Below are positions 13,277-24,717 of a stretch of 64,000 nt of DNA, one piece after another. Each line of letters starts with the position of its first letter. The first letter of the stretch is position 1. A model generated the notes under the pieces. The model did not search any database. It saw only the letters and a program-made list of their open reading frames with translations, and was not told where the DNA came from. The stretch lies in the NCBI RefSeq assembly GCF_025118155.1, contig NW_026251398.1:62001-126000 (forward strand). Direction: 5' to 3'. Position numbers and translations under genes: made by a program. Source of the DNA: Cokeromyces recurvatus (taxonomy: Eukaryota; Mucoromycota; Mucoromycetes; Mucorales; Mucoraceae).

Positions 13277-15074
13277 TTAACGATTTTCAGAATTTTCAAC
13301 TAACAAAGCAAGCTCACGAGGAGCATCAAACTGAGGCATGACAACCTCAATAAAATGAATTTTATCAGGATCCTCATTTACTTTAGTCATAACTTGTTCA
13401 AACTCTTTTTGATCCTTCACTTGTACTTGTAATCCAATTTTGGATGGGAAACCCTTTCCAGACTTTTCATTATGTTCAGCTCGACCTCCACCAAAGTAAT
13501 CCAACGTTTTGTCATAACTCCACATTGGATAATTATTATAATCACGATGTCGTCCATGAATCATCTTTTCAATTAAATATCCATCATTGTTTAACAACAA
13601 GATGGTTGGAGTTAGACCATGTCTCATAAAGACGGCGATCTCTTGACAAGTCAGTTGAAAGGAACCATCACCAACAAACAAAAAGAGACGACGTTGTCGA
13701 TCCGCCATAGCAGCACCCAAAGCAGCTCCTACAGAGAAACCAATCGAACCCCACAAGATCTGACTGATAAATATCGTGTCTTGTGGACTCTCCATGTTGA
13801 AGACGCCAAACTCAGCTGTCCCTGTATCGGTCACGATGATGCTATTGGCGGGTATATACTCGGGCACCTTATTCCATAGATAATGGTGGGTAATCTCCTT
13901 TTTGTTATCCTCCGCAGTAATGGGCGGTGGTCTTGCACGTTCCTTTAAATCCAGTTGCATAGGGATCTTGGGCAAATTGGCCGTCAGATGAGGTAAGAGC
14001 TCAGCCATACCTACACCTGGATACTCTGCATAATGTATGATTGTGCCAAAGCTATGTAATGAAATAGTACGTTTCCTTTCAAGCCCACTATAGGAAAAAT
14101 TACCTGTATTGAAATCAGATTTGATAGATCCAAGCTCAATAAGTAAGTCGGATGCCTCTACTTCCTTTATCACGGCCTTTAGAGAGACGTTACCACTATA
14201 ACAGCCACGAAAGTTATAGACACGACCTTCATCAATAGCACCTTTACCCATGGGTGCTGTGAAAGTTGGAAAACCGGATCGTCTGACAAAATCGTTCACC
14301 TGTGACTGAAGACGTTGTCGAAGCACACATCCATCTACAATAATAATAGGTCGTTTAGCATGCTCAATCAGTTTGAGGATTTTCTTCAGGACGATCTCTT
14401 GAACATCTTCTGGATTAGGTGGTAGCTTCAAATCAAGTGGTGTATCAAGTGCTGTGTCAGATATCTCTACTTGCTTGGTCATCAAGTCTAAAGGGAAAGC
14501 GATATAGCCAGGCCGTTTATGAAGATAGGAGGTTTGAATAACGCGGTTAATTTCTTCAATCGCTCTCTCCTGAGTAAGATGCGTAGAGGCGACAGTAAGG
14601 TGGGAGGCGATTTTGGTAAAGACTTGGAAATCACCATTACCTAATGTATGATGTAAGATAGCATGATTAACTTGAGAAGATGTGATAGGTGTTCCAACAA
14701 TATGAATAACAGGTAACATTTCAGAATAGGAGCCGGCAATGCCATTTATAGCAGATAATTCACCTACACCAAAAGTCGTGACAACTGCACCCATACCTCT
14801 TATACGAGCGTAACCATCTGCAGCATAGGCTGCATTTAATTCATTTACATTATTTCCCCATGTTAGTTCTTTATCGTCCTCAATTAAATCCAAAAGAGGC
14901 TATATATTAAAAAAAAAAAAAGAAAAGTTTTTTTTTTAGCATTTACAAGAAAATATTATAAAAAATCAAATGTCTATTGACCATATTATAATCGCCTGGG
15001 ACACCAAAAATGGTATCTATGTTAAGTTCTTTAAGTCTTTTAAGTAAATAATGACCAATTGATATAAGAGGCAT
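13277..15074 (-). CDS. Pyruvate decarboxylase
   Basis: Thiamine-diphosphate enzyme converting pyruvate to acetaldehyde and CO2 in fermentation. Two exons, 15074-14982 and 14899-13277, give 571 aa, the usual length. The short first exon encodes the N-terminal GVPGDYNM and joins to PLLDLIEDD, reproducing the family's FGVPGD..LPLLD motif. The intron donor is GTCAAT. Seen: the TPP-activating Glu in NELNAAYAADGYAR, the catalytic His pair in ILHHTLGNGDF, and the TPP/Mg motif starting GDGSFQLT and ending NN (about residues 440-467). An ATG at 14893 inside exon 2 gives a shorter ORF but loses the conserved N-terminus, so I prefer the spliced start. Confidence 0.96.
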
Positions 15075-16999
15075 GCTATATGAGTTTGTATACGCTTTGT
15101 ATGTATGTATATATATATATATGTATATATTATAAAAAAAGAATACAAAAAAAAAAAGAGAGAGAGAGAGAATAAAACAAGATTATATATCATAAAAGCT
15201 ATTTACTTGATTTGGTTTAATTTAGTTGGTTTTGATTTATAAAAGTAAAACTCCGTCTATATGTAATGTACATTCATACGCGAATTATGATATCAGTACT
15301 TTATTATATACATGTACGAAAGCACATATATAGATTAAATCATCTTTTATAAATAGATGGAAGAACTTTTATATGTAGTATATTACGATAAGTTGAGAAA
15401 TATTCTATTCTAATGTAACAGTAAATACGCTTGACAAATTATTTATTATATAAAAAGTCTTGATGATAAATTGGTTTCCCCAATGTATAATATTATTCGT
15501 CTACACGAAAGAATATAGATATATAAGCAGAACATATTTGAGTGTGATAAAAAAAATAACAATAACAACAATAATAATATCAAATGAAAAACTAATATGG
15601 TAAATTTTTATAAACTTCTTTTTTCATAATAAAAAAAGATTAAACAAATAAGCTCATTCATTGTCTTCCCCTTTTTCTTGTTATAATACATATTCATTAT
15701 TGAAAACAAAAATAACTGTTTGAATTGAAATATGCATTTGTTCATTTCTGTGAATAGAATGATTAAGCGGTGATCGATATATTATTTATAACATTAAATT
15801 CAGTATACAATAGGTTTTTATATACATATAAGAGTAATAATAGTTATCATTTTTTACTATAATAAATTCTATTGAAAATTCATGCAGTTTTTTTTTTTTT
15901 TTTTATTCAAATTTAATATGCTCGATAGAAAAGTATACTAATCTTTGTCGAATGTCCCAATAAATGGAAATTCGCCTAAATTTTATACAGTTAAACCATT
16001 TTTATATCTGTTTTTCATATCATAAATTAAGAAGCGTTGAAAATATTTTTAAGTAGGAGACGATGCAAATTTATCAAATTAGTATATTTGTAGATATATT
16101 TGTAGTAGTCTTGAGTATATACAACTATAACTTTTTTCTTCATAACCCCTGATCCGAGTTTTTCTAGAGACTTCTGCATTTGCTGGATAAGATTATTCCC
16201 GTTTATTATTTCTTGCAGAAATTCTGTGGATGAAAATAAAAAAAAAAAATCTAAACCTTTATTAAAGCTATGTAGCTACTCATTCTTAGTATTCCATAGT
16301 GATATTTTGCTATATTAATTCAAGGTACACATAGCAACGCTTATATAACTATGTATAATGATTACCATGGTAATAACAATGTAATTCCCGCTCATCATCA
16401 AATTGTAACTCTTGTGAAGAATGTATAAATACAAAAGAACTCAGAGAGAGAAAAAAAAGTATATATAAATATGATATCAAGCATAATAGATACTATAAAT
16501 GAAATTTTACAATAAATAAAATAAATGGCAGTAATAGTTACATTTTTTTAAAATGCAAGTGTTACTGCCATATTTCAAACTTTATATTGGATCATAAAAA
16601 AAAAAAAAAAAAAAAAAAAAGTTCATTTATGAAAATACAACACAATAGTAGCAAAGATATACTCATTTATTATTTATAAAGCGTTTGTTTGTTTTAATAA
16701 TTTTTGGATTGTAGTTTTATAAATAAGGATAATTGTTGTTTATATTAATCATAAATACTGTTGTTTACACATACACACGTGTATTTTGAATAATAATGAA
16801 AAGCGGGGAAAAAATGAGTAATAATAATCAACGATTTTTTTTCTCTTTATTGTATTATACATATTTATTAGTAAATTATGATACGGTATAAACTTGTTAC
16901 AATAATAACAAGTGATAAAGGTATTTCTTCTTAAATAATGGCAACATCTATAATATCTTGTATTTCCTTTCTTTCTTTCTTTCTTTCTTTCTTTTTTTG
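15075..16999. other. 1.9 kb intergenic region, no gene seen
   Basis: AT-rich sequence upstream of pyruvate decarboxylase with an AT/GA microsatellite zone near 15110-15170 and an A23 run near 16600. A TTTC microsatellite (about 16967-16992) ends at the next small ORF. I see no coding exon or RNA gene. Confidence 0.5.
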
Positions 17000-17278
17000 T
17001 TAGCTTTTAGTAGTAACCACAGCGGAAGCAGCAGTAGCAGCATTTGTTGTTGCTGTTGTAACTGTAGATAATGGATTTTCTGCAATAGTAGAAGTAATAG
17101 TCGCAGTTGTAGTAGTAGCAGTTAGTGTCGCGCTAGCGGTTTTATTATATCTAATAAGAGGACAATCATCTTCATGTGAATATATTGTAACATCGACGCC
17201 ACATTTAGGACAAAATGTATATTCTGTTGCAATAGATGATAATAATGGGTTAACGTATTGAATTGTAGAAGTTGACAT
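17000..17278 (-). CDS. Small protein with CxxC...HxxxxC-type putative metal site and Thr/Ala-rich tail
   Basis: Unrecognised 92 aa ORF from the ATG at 17278. A longer reading from 17347 adds a Phe/Ile-rich stretch that I think is untranslated leader. Residues about 23-40 read FCPKCGVDVTIYSHEDDC, a compact CxxC plus His/Cys pattern that could bind zinc. The rest is a Thr/Ala/Val-rich low-complexity tail. It stands alone in a gene-poor stretch. Alternatives are a chance ORF or the last exon of a larger gene. Confidence 0.4.
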   Translation of the reverse strand: MSTSTIQYVNPLLSSIATEYTFCPKCGVDVTIYSHEDDCPLIRYNKTASATLTATTTTATITSTIAENPLSTVTTATTNAATAASAVVTTKS

Positions 17279-20200
17279 AATTATCAAAAGTATCAAAAAA
17301 AAAGGATGGAAGAAAAGAAAGATAGGAATTGGAAAGAAGCACAACAAATGCTATAATTTATATACAAGTTTTTTTTTTTTTTACTAAATTTGGCATGTTG
17401 CTAAGAAAGCACCACCAACTTTTATTTTCTGGGCTTAAATCTTTATTTTAGAAGTGCGCAGATAATGTTTATGGTGATAGATAAAAATAATGCCTCAAAA
17501 CGGTTAATTTTTAATTATAAACAATTCCGAAAATTTTACCAGATGACAGACCCCTTTTTTTTTTCATTAAAATGCACCAATGAATGCATTTAAAGTAATC
17601 AGCAATAAGAAAATAAATAAAAAAGAAATAAACAAGTAATCCTAAATCTGATCTGATCTGTAACAATAAACAATTATTATAGGCAAGCCATAGTATTTTC
17701 AATGATATTATTTCTATTATGTTAAAAATAGGTTAAATTAAGGGAGAATGATTTATGCTTAAATGTATAAAAGCTTATTTTTGCTTTAATTAAAAGACAA
17801 CATAAAAATAAAATTATACATTGTGGCACTGTTACTTTGTCATGCTTTATTAATTGAATTATATTATTACCCTTTTTCTCTTTATTATAAGCATCTAAAA
17901 GCAAGGATAAACTCAGAGTTTCAAATCTTTTTACTACATTATAAAAAAGTCAGGTAACAAGTTTTTTTCCTTTTTTTTTTTAATGGTAATAAAATATTAT
18001 GTCTAAACTACAAAGCATTTTCTAGGTCCGTTTACATGATCTTGGCAGCAGCAGGTCAAAAACTCAACAAAAATGCTGCGCATTCTCATCAATCATTATA
18101 CAACTGAGATTAAATAGTAATGGTACTGAATATTCCATTAAATTTGGCACAAAAAAATTTTTTTTAAAAAAAGAAATATTCAGATTTATTCTTGTCTGCC
18201 TCATGATAAATGTATATTATTTCTTTAACTCACTGGTAAAATAGTTTGGCTTGCTAGCTATAATTAATACCATGAAATAAAAATAAAAATAAAAATTGGT
18301 GTACCGTTTCATTCCATAAAATTCTTTATAGATTTCTTCTTTATCTAAGAATGTACGCTACATTCATCTTCTCTTTTTTCGGGCGATTTATCAATTCCTT
18401 CTAAGAAGCTATTATTATTATTATTATTATTATTTTCTTTCCCTTTCTTTTTTCTGTCTTTCTTTTTTCTTTTCTTTTTTCTTTTCTTGTTTATTTGAAG
18501 CATCCTACGTGAAATAAAATTATTTAAAAGTTATTTTTATTAATTGTCACATTATTAATTCATACTATAGATTGCTGGATTTGCCTTTTAACTCGGAATT
18601 ATTTGGTTATGTGTTACTTTATAAAGCATCTGGGAAGCTTATGTTCAATATATCTTCATGTTTTCTCTCTCTCTCTTTTTTTTTTTCTTAGGTTCTATTA
18701 AAAAAAAACATATATGCTCGTTGATTTGACAAGATACATTTTTTACTTTTACAAGTTCTTTTTTAAGTAATTGCAGTAGTTGAGGCCTATAAGTTTTTAA
18801 TAAAGTAGGATATGCCTAGTTTTAATAGTTGATTGAAGAAGAGCTGAATATATCTTGAATTAAAGCCACAATTGATTTATTAAGAAGAAAAAAAAAAGAA
18901 GTATTCTTATTCTTTAACGTTTCGATGATTTAGATAATATAAAACAGGATTGATATTATGCAGGAAGTAATTAACAAAAAAAGAAAAAGAAAAAGAAAAG
19001 CTTTCTGACACACGCTACACTACTTCATTTTATTATCTTTATATGAATATTTGTGCCTGATTGTATCACGTTATAGATATAGTTAAAATATACACATTAT
19101 CAGTTCTCAATTACGCAGCTTGATATCAAGCGAAAGAAGAGAATAATATTTAAATACATGCGTTAGTCCCTTTACTCTTTTGTTACTTGGAATGAGCAAC
19201 TGTAATAATGTTTGGCCTAATCACATCACCATTCCTTGTCATACTTCAAAAGTTTATTATAATGTTATTTGTGGCCTGTAGTTCGATTGTTCGGATGTCA
19301 CAAATTATTCAGCATGAGAAACTAATATCAAATATGTTGAAAAGGAAAATGATTAATTATTTAAATTAGCCAAAGTAAATAGTTTTTTTTTTCTTTTACA
19401 TTTGTATGATCATCAAAGCCTTTTTCTTCATAGCCGAGTAAGGCGTAGAAAGGGGAAAAAAAAGATTAATTCATTAAAAAGATTGATTATTATCATATAT
19501 ACACGTATAACTACATAGATATTGCTATTTTTTTTTTATTTCTTCTCATTTATTTCATGGCTTTGAATCATTATTTGCATCTAAAGTCTCAAGAAATAGC
19601 TATGGGCATTGATTCTACTAACAATAGTTCTGCTATAGTTGAGGGTGTAGATTTCTTGAGAATCCTTGTTTACGACTAATTTCACTTCAAATAGGCTACT
19701 AATAAGAAGTTTTGAGCAACTTAAAATTGAAATGTGCCGCCTTAATAATTGAGTAGGAAGGACTAATTAACGTAGTATCCATAAGCTTACTGACGAGATT
19801 TCAAAAAAAAAAAAAAAAAAAAAGAAAGAAAGAAAGAAAGAGAGAAAGAAAAGAAGAAAGATATGTAATTATTATAGATGAATATCTACTATAATTGCTA
19901 CGTTAAATCGAAGCATAATTTTAGAAAATCCTTCAAGGATAGTTTTATATTGGGTAATAACAATTATTATTATCAAAATCTGTCATACTCTCTAACAGAA
20001 TAGAGTTTTTAATTATATATAAAAGGGGGAGGGTAGGGGTGGTGATAAGTAGTGTCAAATAAGTCCTTTTCATTTCAGTTTCTCCATTTTTTTTTTTAAA
20101 AAAAAAATCAACAGAAAAGTAATAGTCATAAATCTATAATTGTTATATGAATTAAAGTGCTGAGACTGTATACATTTATTCTTATTATTTTTACTCTTGT

Positions 20201-20310
20201 TTTGTGATAGTAACCAAGAGTTATCAATTTTTTTTTTGTAGTTCATATGATATTTGTCTTACAAGAAAAAAAAAAAAAGAAAAGAAAAGAAAAACCACAG
20301 ACAATGTTAT
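17279..20310. other. 3 kb intergenic region, no gene seen
   Basis: Very AT-rich with polypyrimidine stretches (18420-18490), an A7T8A7 stretch (about 18151-18172), a GAAA microsatellite (19802-19860) and a T11A10 junction (20087-20107). I found no coding exon or tRNA. Confidence 0.5.
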
Positions 20311-21539
20311 TTATATGGAGTTTCTTCTTCGTTGTAATGGGCTGTCTTCTTCTTGTTCTATTTGAAAATGGTATTGCTTTTGTATCGATTTTGGTATCCA
20401 AGAACGTTTTATTGTCTTTTGTTGTTGTCCATGATTTCTTTTTTTCTTTATTACTTCAGCATAAGTACCGGGTAAGGACATACGCCTAATTTTAGATGCA
20501 ACATACTTTTTAGGTATCACAGCAACCTGATCTATCATTAAGTTGATAACAGCAAATACGAAAGCCCAAAATAACATGGAAGAAGGGAAAGGTGGTGTGA
20601 TGGTATCTGCCGATGAAAAGAAATCAAAGATCATGGTTATCAACGAATGTGGTATATGTAATAAAGGTACAAGTAAAAGTAAAGTAGTAGTCATATGATG
20701 TTGTAAAGAGGGGTCAACGACAATGACTGTTTTAGTATTAGTAGTAGTAGTAGGTTGTTGAGGAACTAAGTCACGCGAAAGTGAGTCAATCATGGCCATA
20801 GAAGTATCGAGTCTTTTAAATGATTCCATGACAACAGGATCTGTTACTATACTACTATTACTATTTCTTTTTGAGCGCGGTGTAATAGACTTACGAGGAA
20901 TAGTAGGAAGTGTATGTGGTCGATGAGAGGTAAAGGTATTATTATTCATAAGTTGATGTCGAGATGAATGTTTCTTTAATTGAGTTGATGTACAACCATT
21001 ATTATAAGTAGTAGTAGTAGTAGTAGTAGCATTCATAATGTTAGATGAATTAGTCATTGTGGGTGAAATGGGAAAAGTGACAGAATTCATATTATTAAGT
21101 CTACGATTCATGATTGAAGTACGATTTGACTTTCTTGTTGTTGTACGTGATATAATGTTATATTCAGTAGGCTTTGATGTCTTTAATAAATGAACGCGCT
21201 CTTTTTCAATACCGTATACAGCATCATTTGCTTCTTGTATTAAATTAGACAAAATATTTGATATACGATCAAATGTTTGTTGTTGCTGTTCTTCTTCATC
21301 ATCATCTGATAATAATAAATCAATAGCAGAATCAGGTCTACTATCAGTAATTGTATGTCTGCGGGGTCTTTGTTGTTGTTGTTGTTGTTGCTGCTGCTGA
21401 TAATAATTATCTGTATTTATGTCGGTATTTGATTGTAGTAGTGGAGCCGAAATTGAAGGTAAAAGTTCGGAAAATTCTGATGACTTGTAAAATAAATGTT
21501 AAAAATTTCAACAATTTGCATTTAAAATAAGCTTACCAT
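20311..21539 (-). CDS. Unrecognised membrane-associated protein; start codon in its own exon
   Basis: Reads as exon 1 = the ATG at 21539-21537 only, a 53-base intron (GTAAGC donor, ACAAG acceptor) and exon 2 = 21483-20311, giving 391 aa. The N-terminal third is polar with a Gln tract (about residues 30-40), an acidic SDDDEEE stretch and then Thr/Asn/Ser-rich sequence. Two hydrophobic segments follow: one in TTTLLLLVPLLHIPHSLI and one in SSMLFWAFVFAVINLMI. The tail is basic (KIRRMSLPGTYAEVIKKK). A hairpin membrane protein with cytosolic ends is plausible. I know no family for it. If the ATG-only exon is wrong, the true start lies further upstream. Confidence 0.6.
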
Positions 21540-22389
21540 AAAAATTAAAATAGGCTATAAATACAAGAAAAAGAAGAAGAAGAGAAAGAAAAAATGACAA
21601 AGAAAGAAAGAAAGAAAGAAAAATAAATAAATAAATAAAAAAGAAAGATTTGATTATGTGTTCCGCTCTTTTTTTTATTTTATTTTTTTTCATGTATTAC
21701 CATTTTATGGATGACGAGGTATAACAAAGAGTAATGTTTCTTTACTATTATTACTGTTATGTGAATAACACATGATAAGATAGCATTCAACGCATATATA
21801 TTACATGTCATTTCCTTTGAATTATGTATATAATATACATGACTTCATGAATATTCATTCAAGCATATATAATACTTTTGTGGCACATCAAAGTATAAAT
21901 CAGTTAAGCTTTGATAAAATAAACATGATCGTATCTTCTACTATTTCATTATGTACTATGAATACAATAGTCTTATTTATTATATATACTTTGTCAATTA
22001 TTATCCTATTTTCTATAAGGTTAAAAGTTTTTTTTTTTTTTTTTTTTTTTTTTGTCACTCCAAGGGTAGTAACATGAATATATTTACAATATTAGCTCGT
22101 ATAAAATGAACTTAATCTCATATATCATCTGCTATTGTTATTCATATTATATCTTTACATGTTTTATGATAATAATGCGTCAATTATTATGTAATAATAA
22201 CACTACTCGTAGTTTTAAAGCTACGCAAATAATTTGCCATTATTGCAATAGTTAAGTTTTTTTTTTTATTATTATTAGCATTGATATTTCACCCTTTTTT
22301 TACTCGCTTTTATCTCCTTTTAAGAAACAATAATAAATATCTTTCTTATGTCAATTTCCTACTTTTTCTTCTTCTCTTAATAGTTTAAA
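21540..22389. other. Intergenic region between divergent genes
   Basis: 850 bases of AT-rich sequence with a GAAA microsatellite (about 21600-21625), a long T-tract near 22027-22053 and no supported gene. It is the promoter region for the unknown membrane protein and the kinase. Confidence 0.5.
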
Positions 22390-22609
22390 ATGTCTAATTC
22401 AGTTTCTCGAAATCAAAAAGCCAAAGTAAATTTGCTACACAAAATTTATTACACAAAAAAAAAAAAAAAAAAACTAAAAGAAAAATTGCATGTTTTTTAT
22501 AATAGCTGGCAGCAGATTATAATGAATTATTAAAGGAACTCACTTCTCCTAAAATAAAGACAGTTGGATGTTATTCACTTGGAAAGACGATCGGAAAAGT
22601 AAAACGAAA

Positions 22610-22650
<41 letters not shown>

Positions 22651-24506
22651 AAAAATGTGTATATATTGCAGGGAGAGAGAGGGGGGGTGGGGAGGGAACA
22701 GGCAGGAGGGGAAAGAAGCAAGGGACATTTTTTTTTCTTTGAATTATTATGGCCTAACAGGAAAATAATAACTTTATTTAAAGGGAAGCTATGGTAAAGT
22801 CAAAATAGGCATACATAAATTAACTTGTCGACAAGTTGCCATAAAACAAATTAATAAAAAACATGCTCATTTAATGGCACGCGAAATTCATCATCATCGT
22901 CAACTTCATCATCCCAATATTGTTTCATTATATGAGATTTTATCTACAGAGAATACTATTTATATTGTTTCGGAGCACTGTGCTCATGGTGATCTCTTTG
23001 ATGCCTTGTTACAACACGGAAAATTTGATGAATCACAAGTACGATTTTGGTTTTCACAACTGTTGGACGCTATTCACTATTGTCATTCATTAGGCATTAT
23101 TCATCGAGACCTTAAGCTTGAAAATATTTTATTAGACGAACATGATAACGTCAAAATTTGTGATTTTGGATTCGCTCGTCAGACAGATAAGAATCAATTA
23201 TTGAAAACTTTTTGTGGTAGTTTAGCTTATTCTGCACCAGGTAGTATATTATTTTCTACAAAAAAAGTTGTATATTTGTATTTATTCATTACAATAATAA
23301 CAGAGGTAGTTCAGCATCAAAGTTATTCTGGCCCAGGTATTTTTTTTTTCTTTAAACAAAATGTTTCAAATTCTATGCTTAAATAGGATCATAATTATAG
23401 CAACAGATATTTGGTCATTAGGCGTCATTCTTTTTGCACTTTTGGCTGGTGAATTGCCTTTTGATGATGATTGTGAATCCGTTTTACAAAAGAAAGTTAT
23501 AAATATAGAATATATTATACCCCCATTTTTCTCATCAGGTAATATATTACATAAGCAATAATCTATACTATATACCTAATACATATAAATATGTATTTAT
23601 ATAAATATATATGTATATATATCAGAGGTGGCTGACCTTATTTCTCGCATATTAAAATTAAACCCATTTGAACGCCTAACAATTAGTCAAATTTTTCAAC
23701 ATCCATGGCTTAGTCATTCTAGCGGTGCATCTATTGTAGGACATCATATAAAGATAACAAAACAACAAGAACAAGAGATAGCCAATTCTCTTCTAAATAG
23801 TGGATTTAATCAGTCTGTTATAGATGAAATGCAATCCAGTCATTTTGGTATGCTTAGTACTATTTGGAACATGTTACTGGAATCATCCGTTTTAACTATG
23901 ACTAAAAAGACTTGTGATAAAACGATAACAGCAGGAACAAATGAAGGATGGATTGATACTTTTAAATCATGGTTTGTCACTACTGGATACAAACAAAACA
24001 AGGACAGCGACGATAAGACATTACCATCAAAGGATATAATAACATATCCCGAAACAAAGACAGGTGATGACAATGATAAAAAAGAAGATCAATATCTTGC
24101 AATTTCCTTAACTTCCAACCAGAATAAAGGAACTACACTATCTTCTGACACTGATCATTCTATTAGTGATGATGAACATAGCTATACTGATTCATCATCT
24201 AATACTTCAATTGAAGAGTATGAAAGTTGTAAAGAGAATAAATATGAACCCATTCATTATCAAATGACAGCTATTCATCGTGTTTCACCCATTGTAAGAA
24301 ACCTATAAGGGTCTACCCCTTCTCCCCTTTTTTTCTGTTACTATTATTATTAAATATATTTATTTATTTTATTATAGTCAAGTAGAGCAAATATACTTAT
24401 ACCAAGATCAGGTCTGACTATGTATGAACGACAAACTAACTTACGAAGTAGACTTGAAAATAAAAGAATCATTGAAGAAGAAGAAGAAGAAAACGAAGAT
24501 GAATAG
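22390..24506 (+). CDS. Serine/threonine protein kinase, CAMK/Snf1-Nim1-like
   Basis: Seven exons: 22390-22425, 22506-22598, 22784-23240, 23304-23336, 23401-23538, 23626-24293, 24378-24506; 517 aa. Kinase motifs are restored by splicing: Gly-loop [18 protein letters not shown] lysine, [13 protein letters not shown], the APE motif (SAPE across the intron at 23241-23303), and [16 protein letters not shown]. The C-terminal half is Ser/Thr/Asp-rich and ends in a Glu-rich stretch. Exon 4 is only 33 bases. Intron 2 contains A39 (22611-22649). Without the last splice the ORF stops at 24308 (IVRNL), so retention would remove 42 residues. CAMK-type assignment is from the overall motif pattern; I cannot name the orthologue. 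Confidence 0.92.
22611..22649. repeat. A39 homopolymer inside kinase intron 2
   Basis: Thirty-nine A residues followed about 25 bases later by a G-rich purine stretch, all within the intron 22599-22783. Confidence 0.95.
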
Positions 24507-24717
24507 ACTCAATTTGTATACCCCTTCTACCGTCTTTTACCACTCACTTTTACACACACACACACACTCTCTCTCGCTCTTTCTCTGTATATTATACAAA
24601 CTCTTTTAATAACTAATTACCCATAGACAATTATTGTATCCAATTTAGACATAAATAAATATATGTATACATATACAAATATGTATGACATCTAATCAAA
24701 TCACTCTATTATTTTTT

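Noticed and set aside
14300..14893. Start of pyruvate decarboxylase at the ATG at 14893
   Set aside because: It omits the conserved FGVPGD N-terminus, which is present in a spliced upstream exon (15074-14982).
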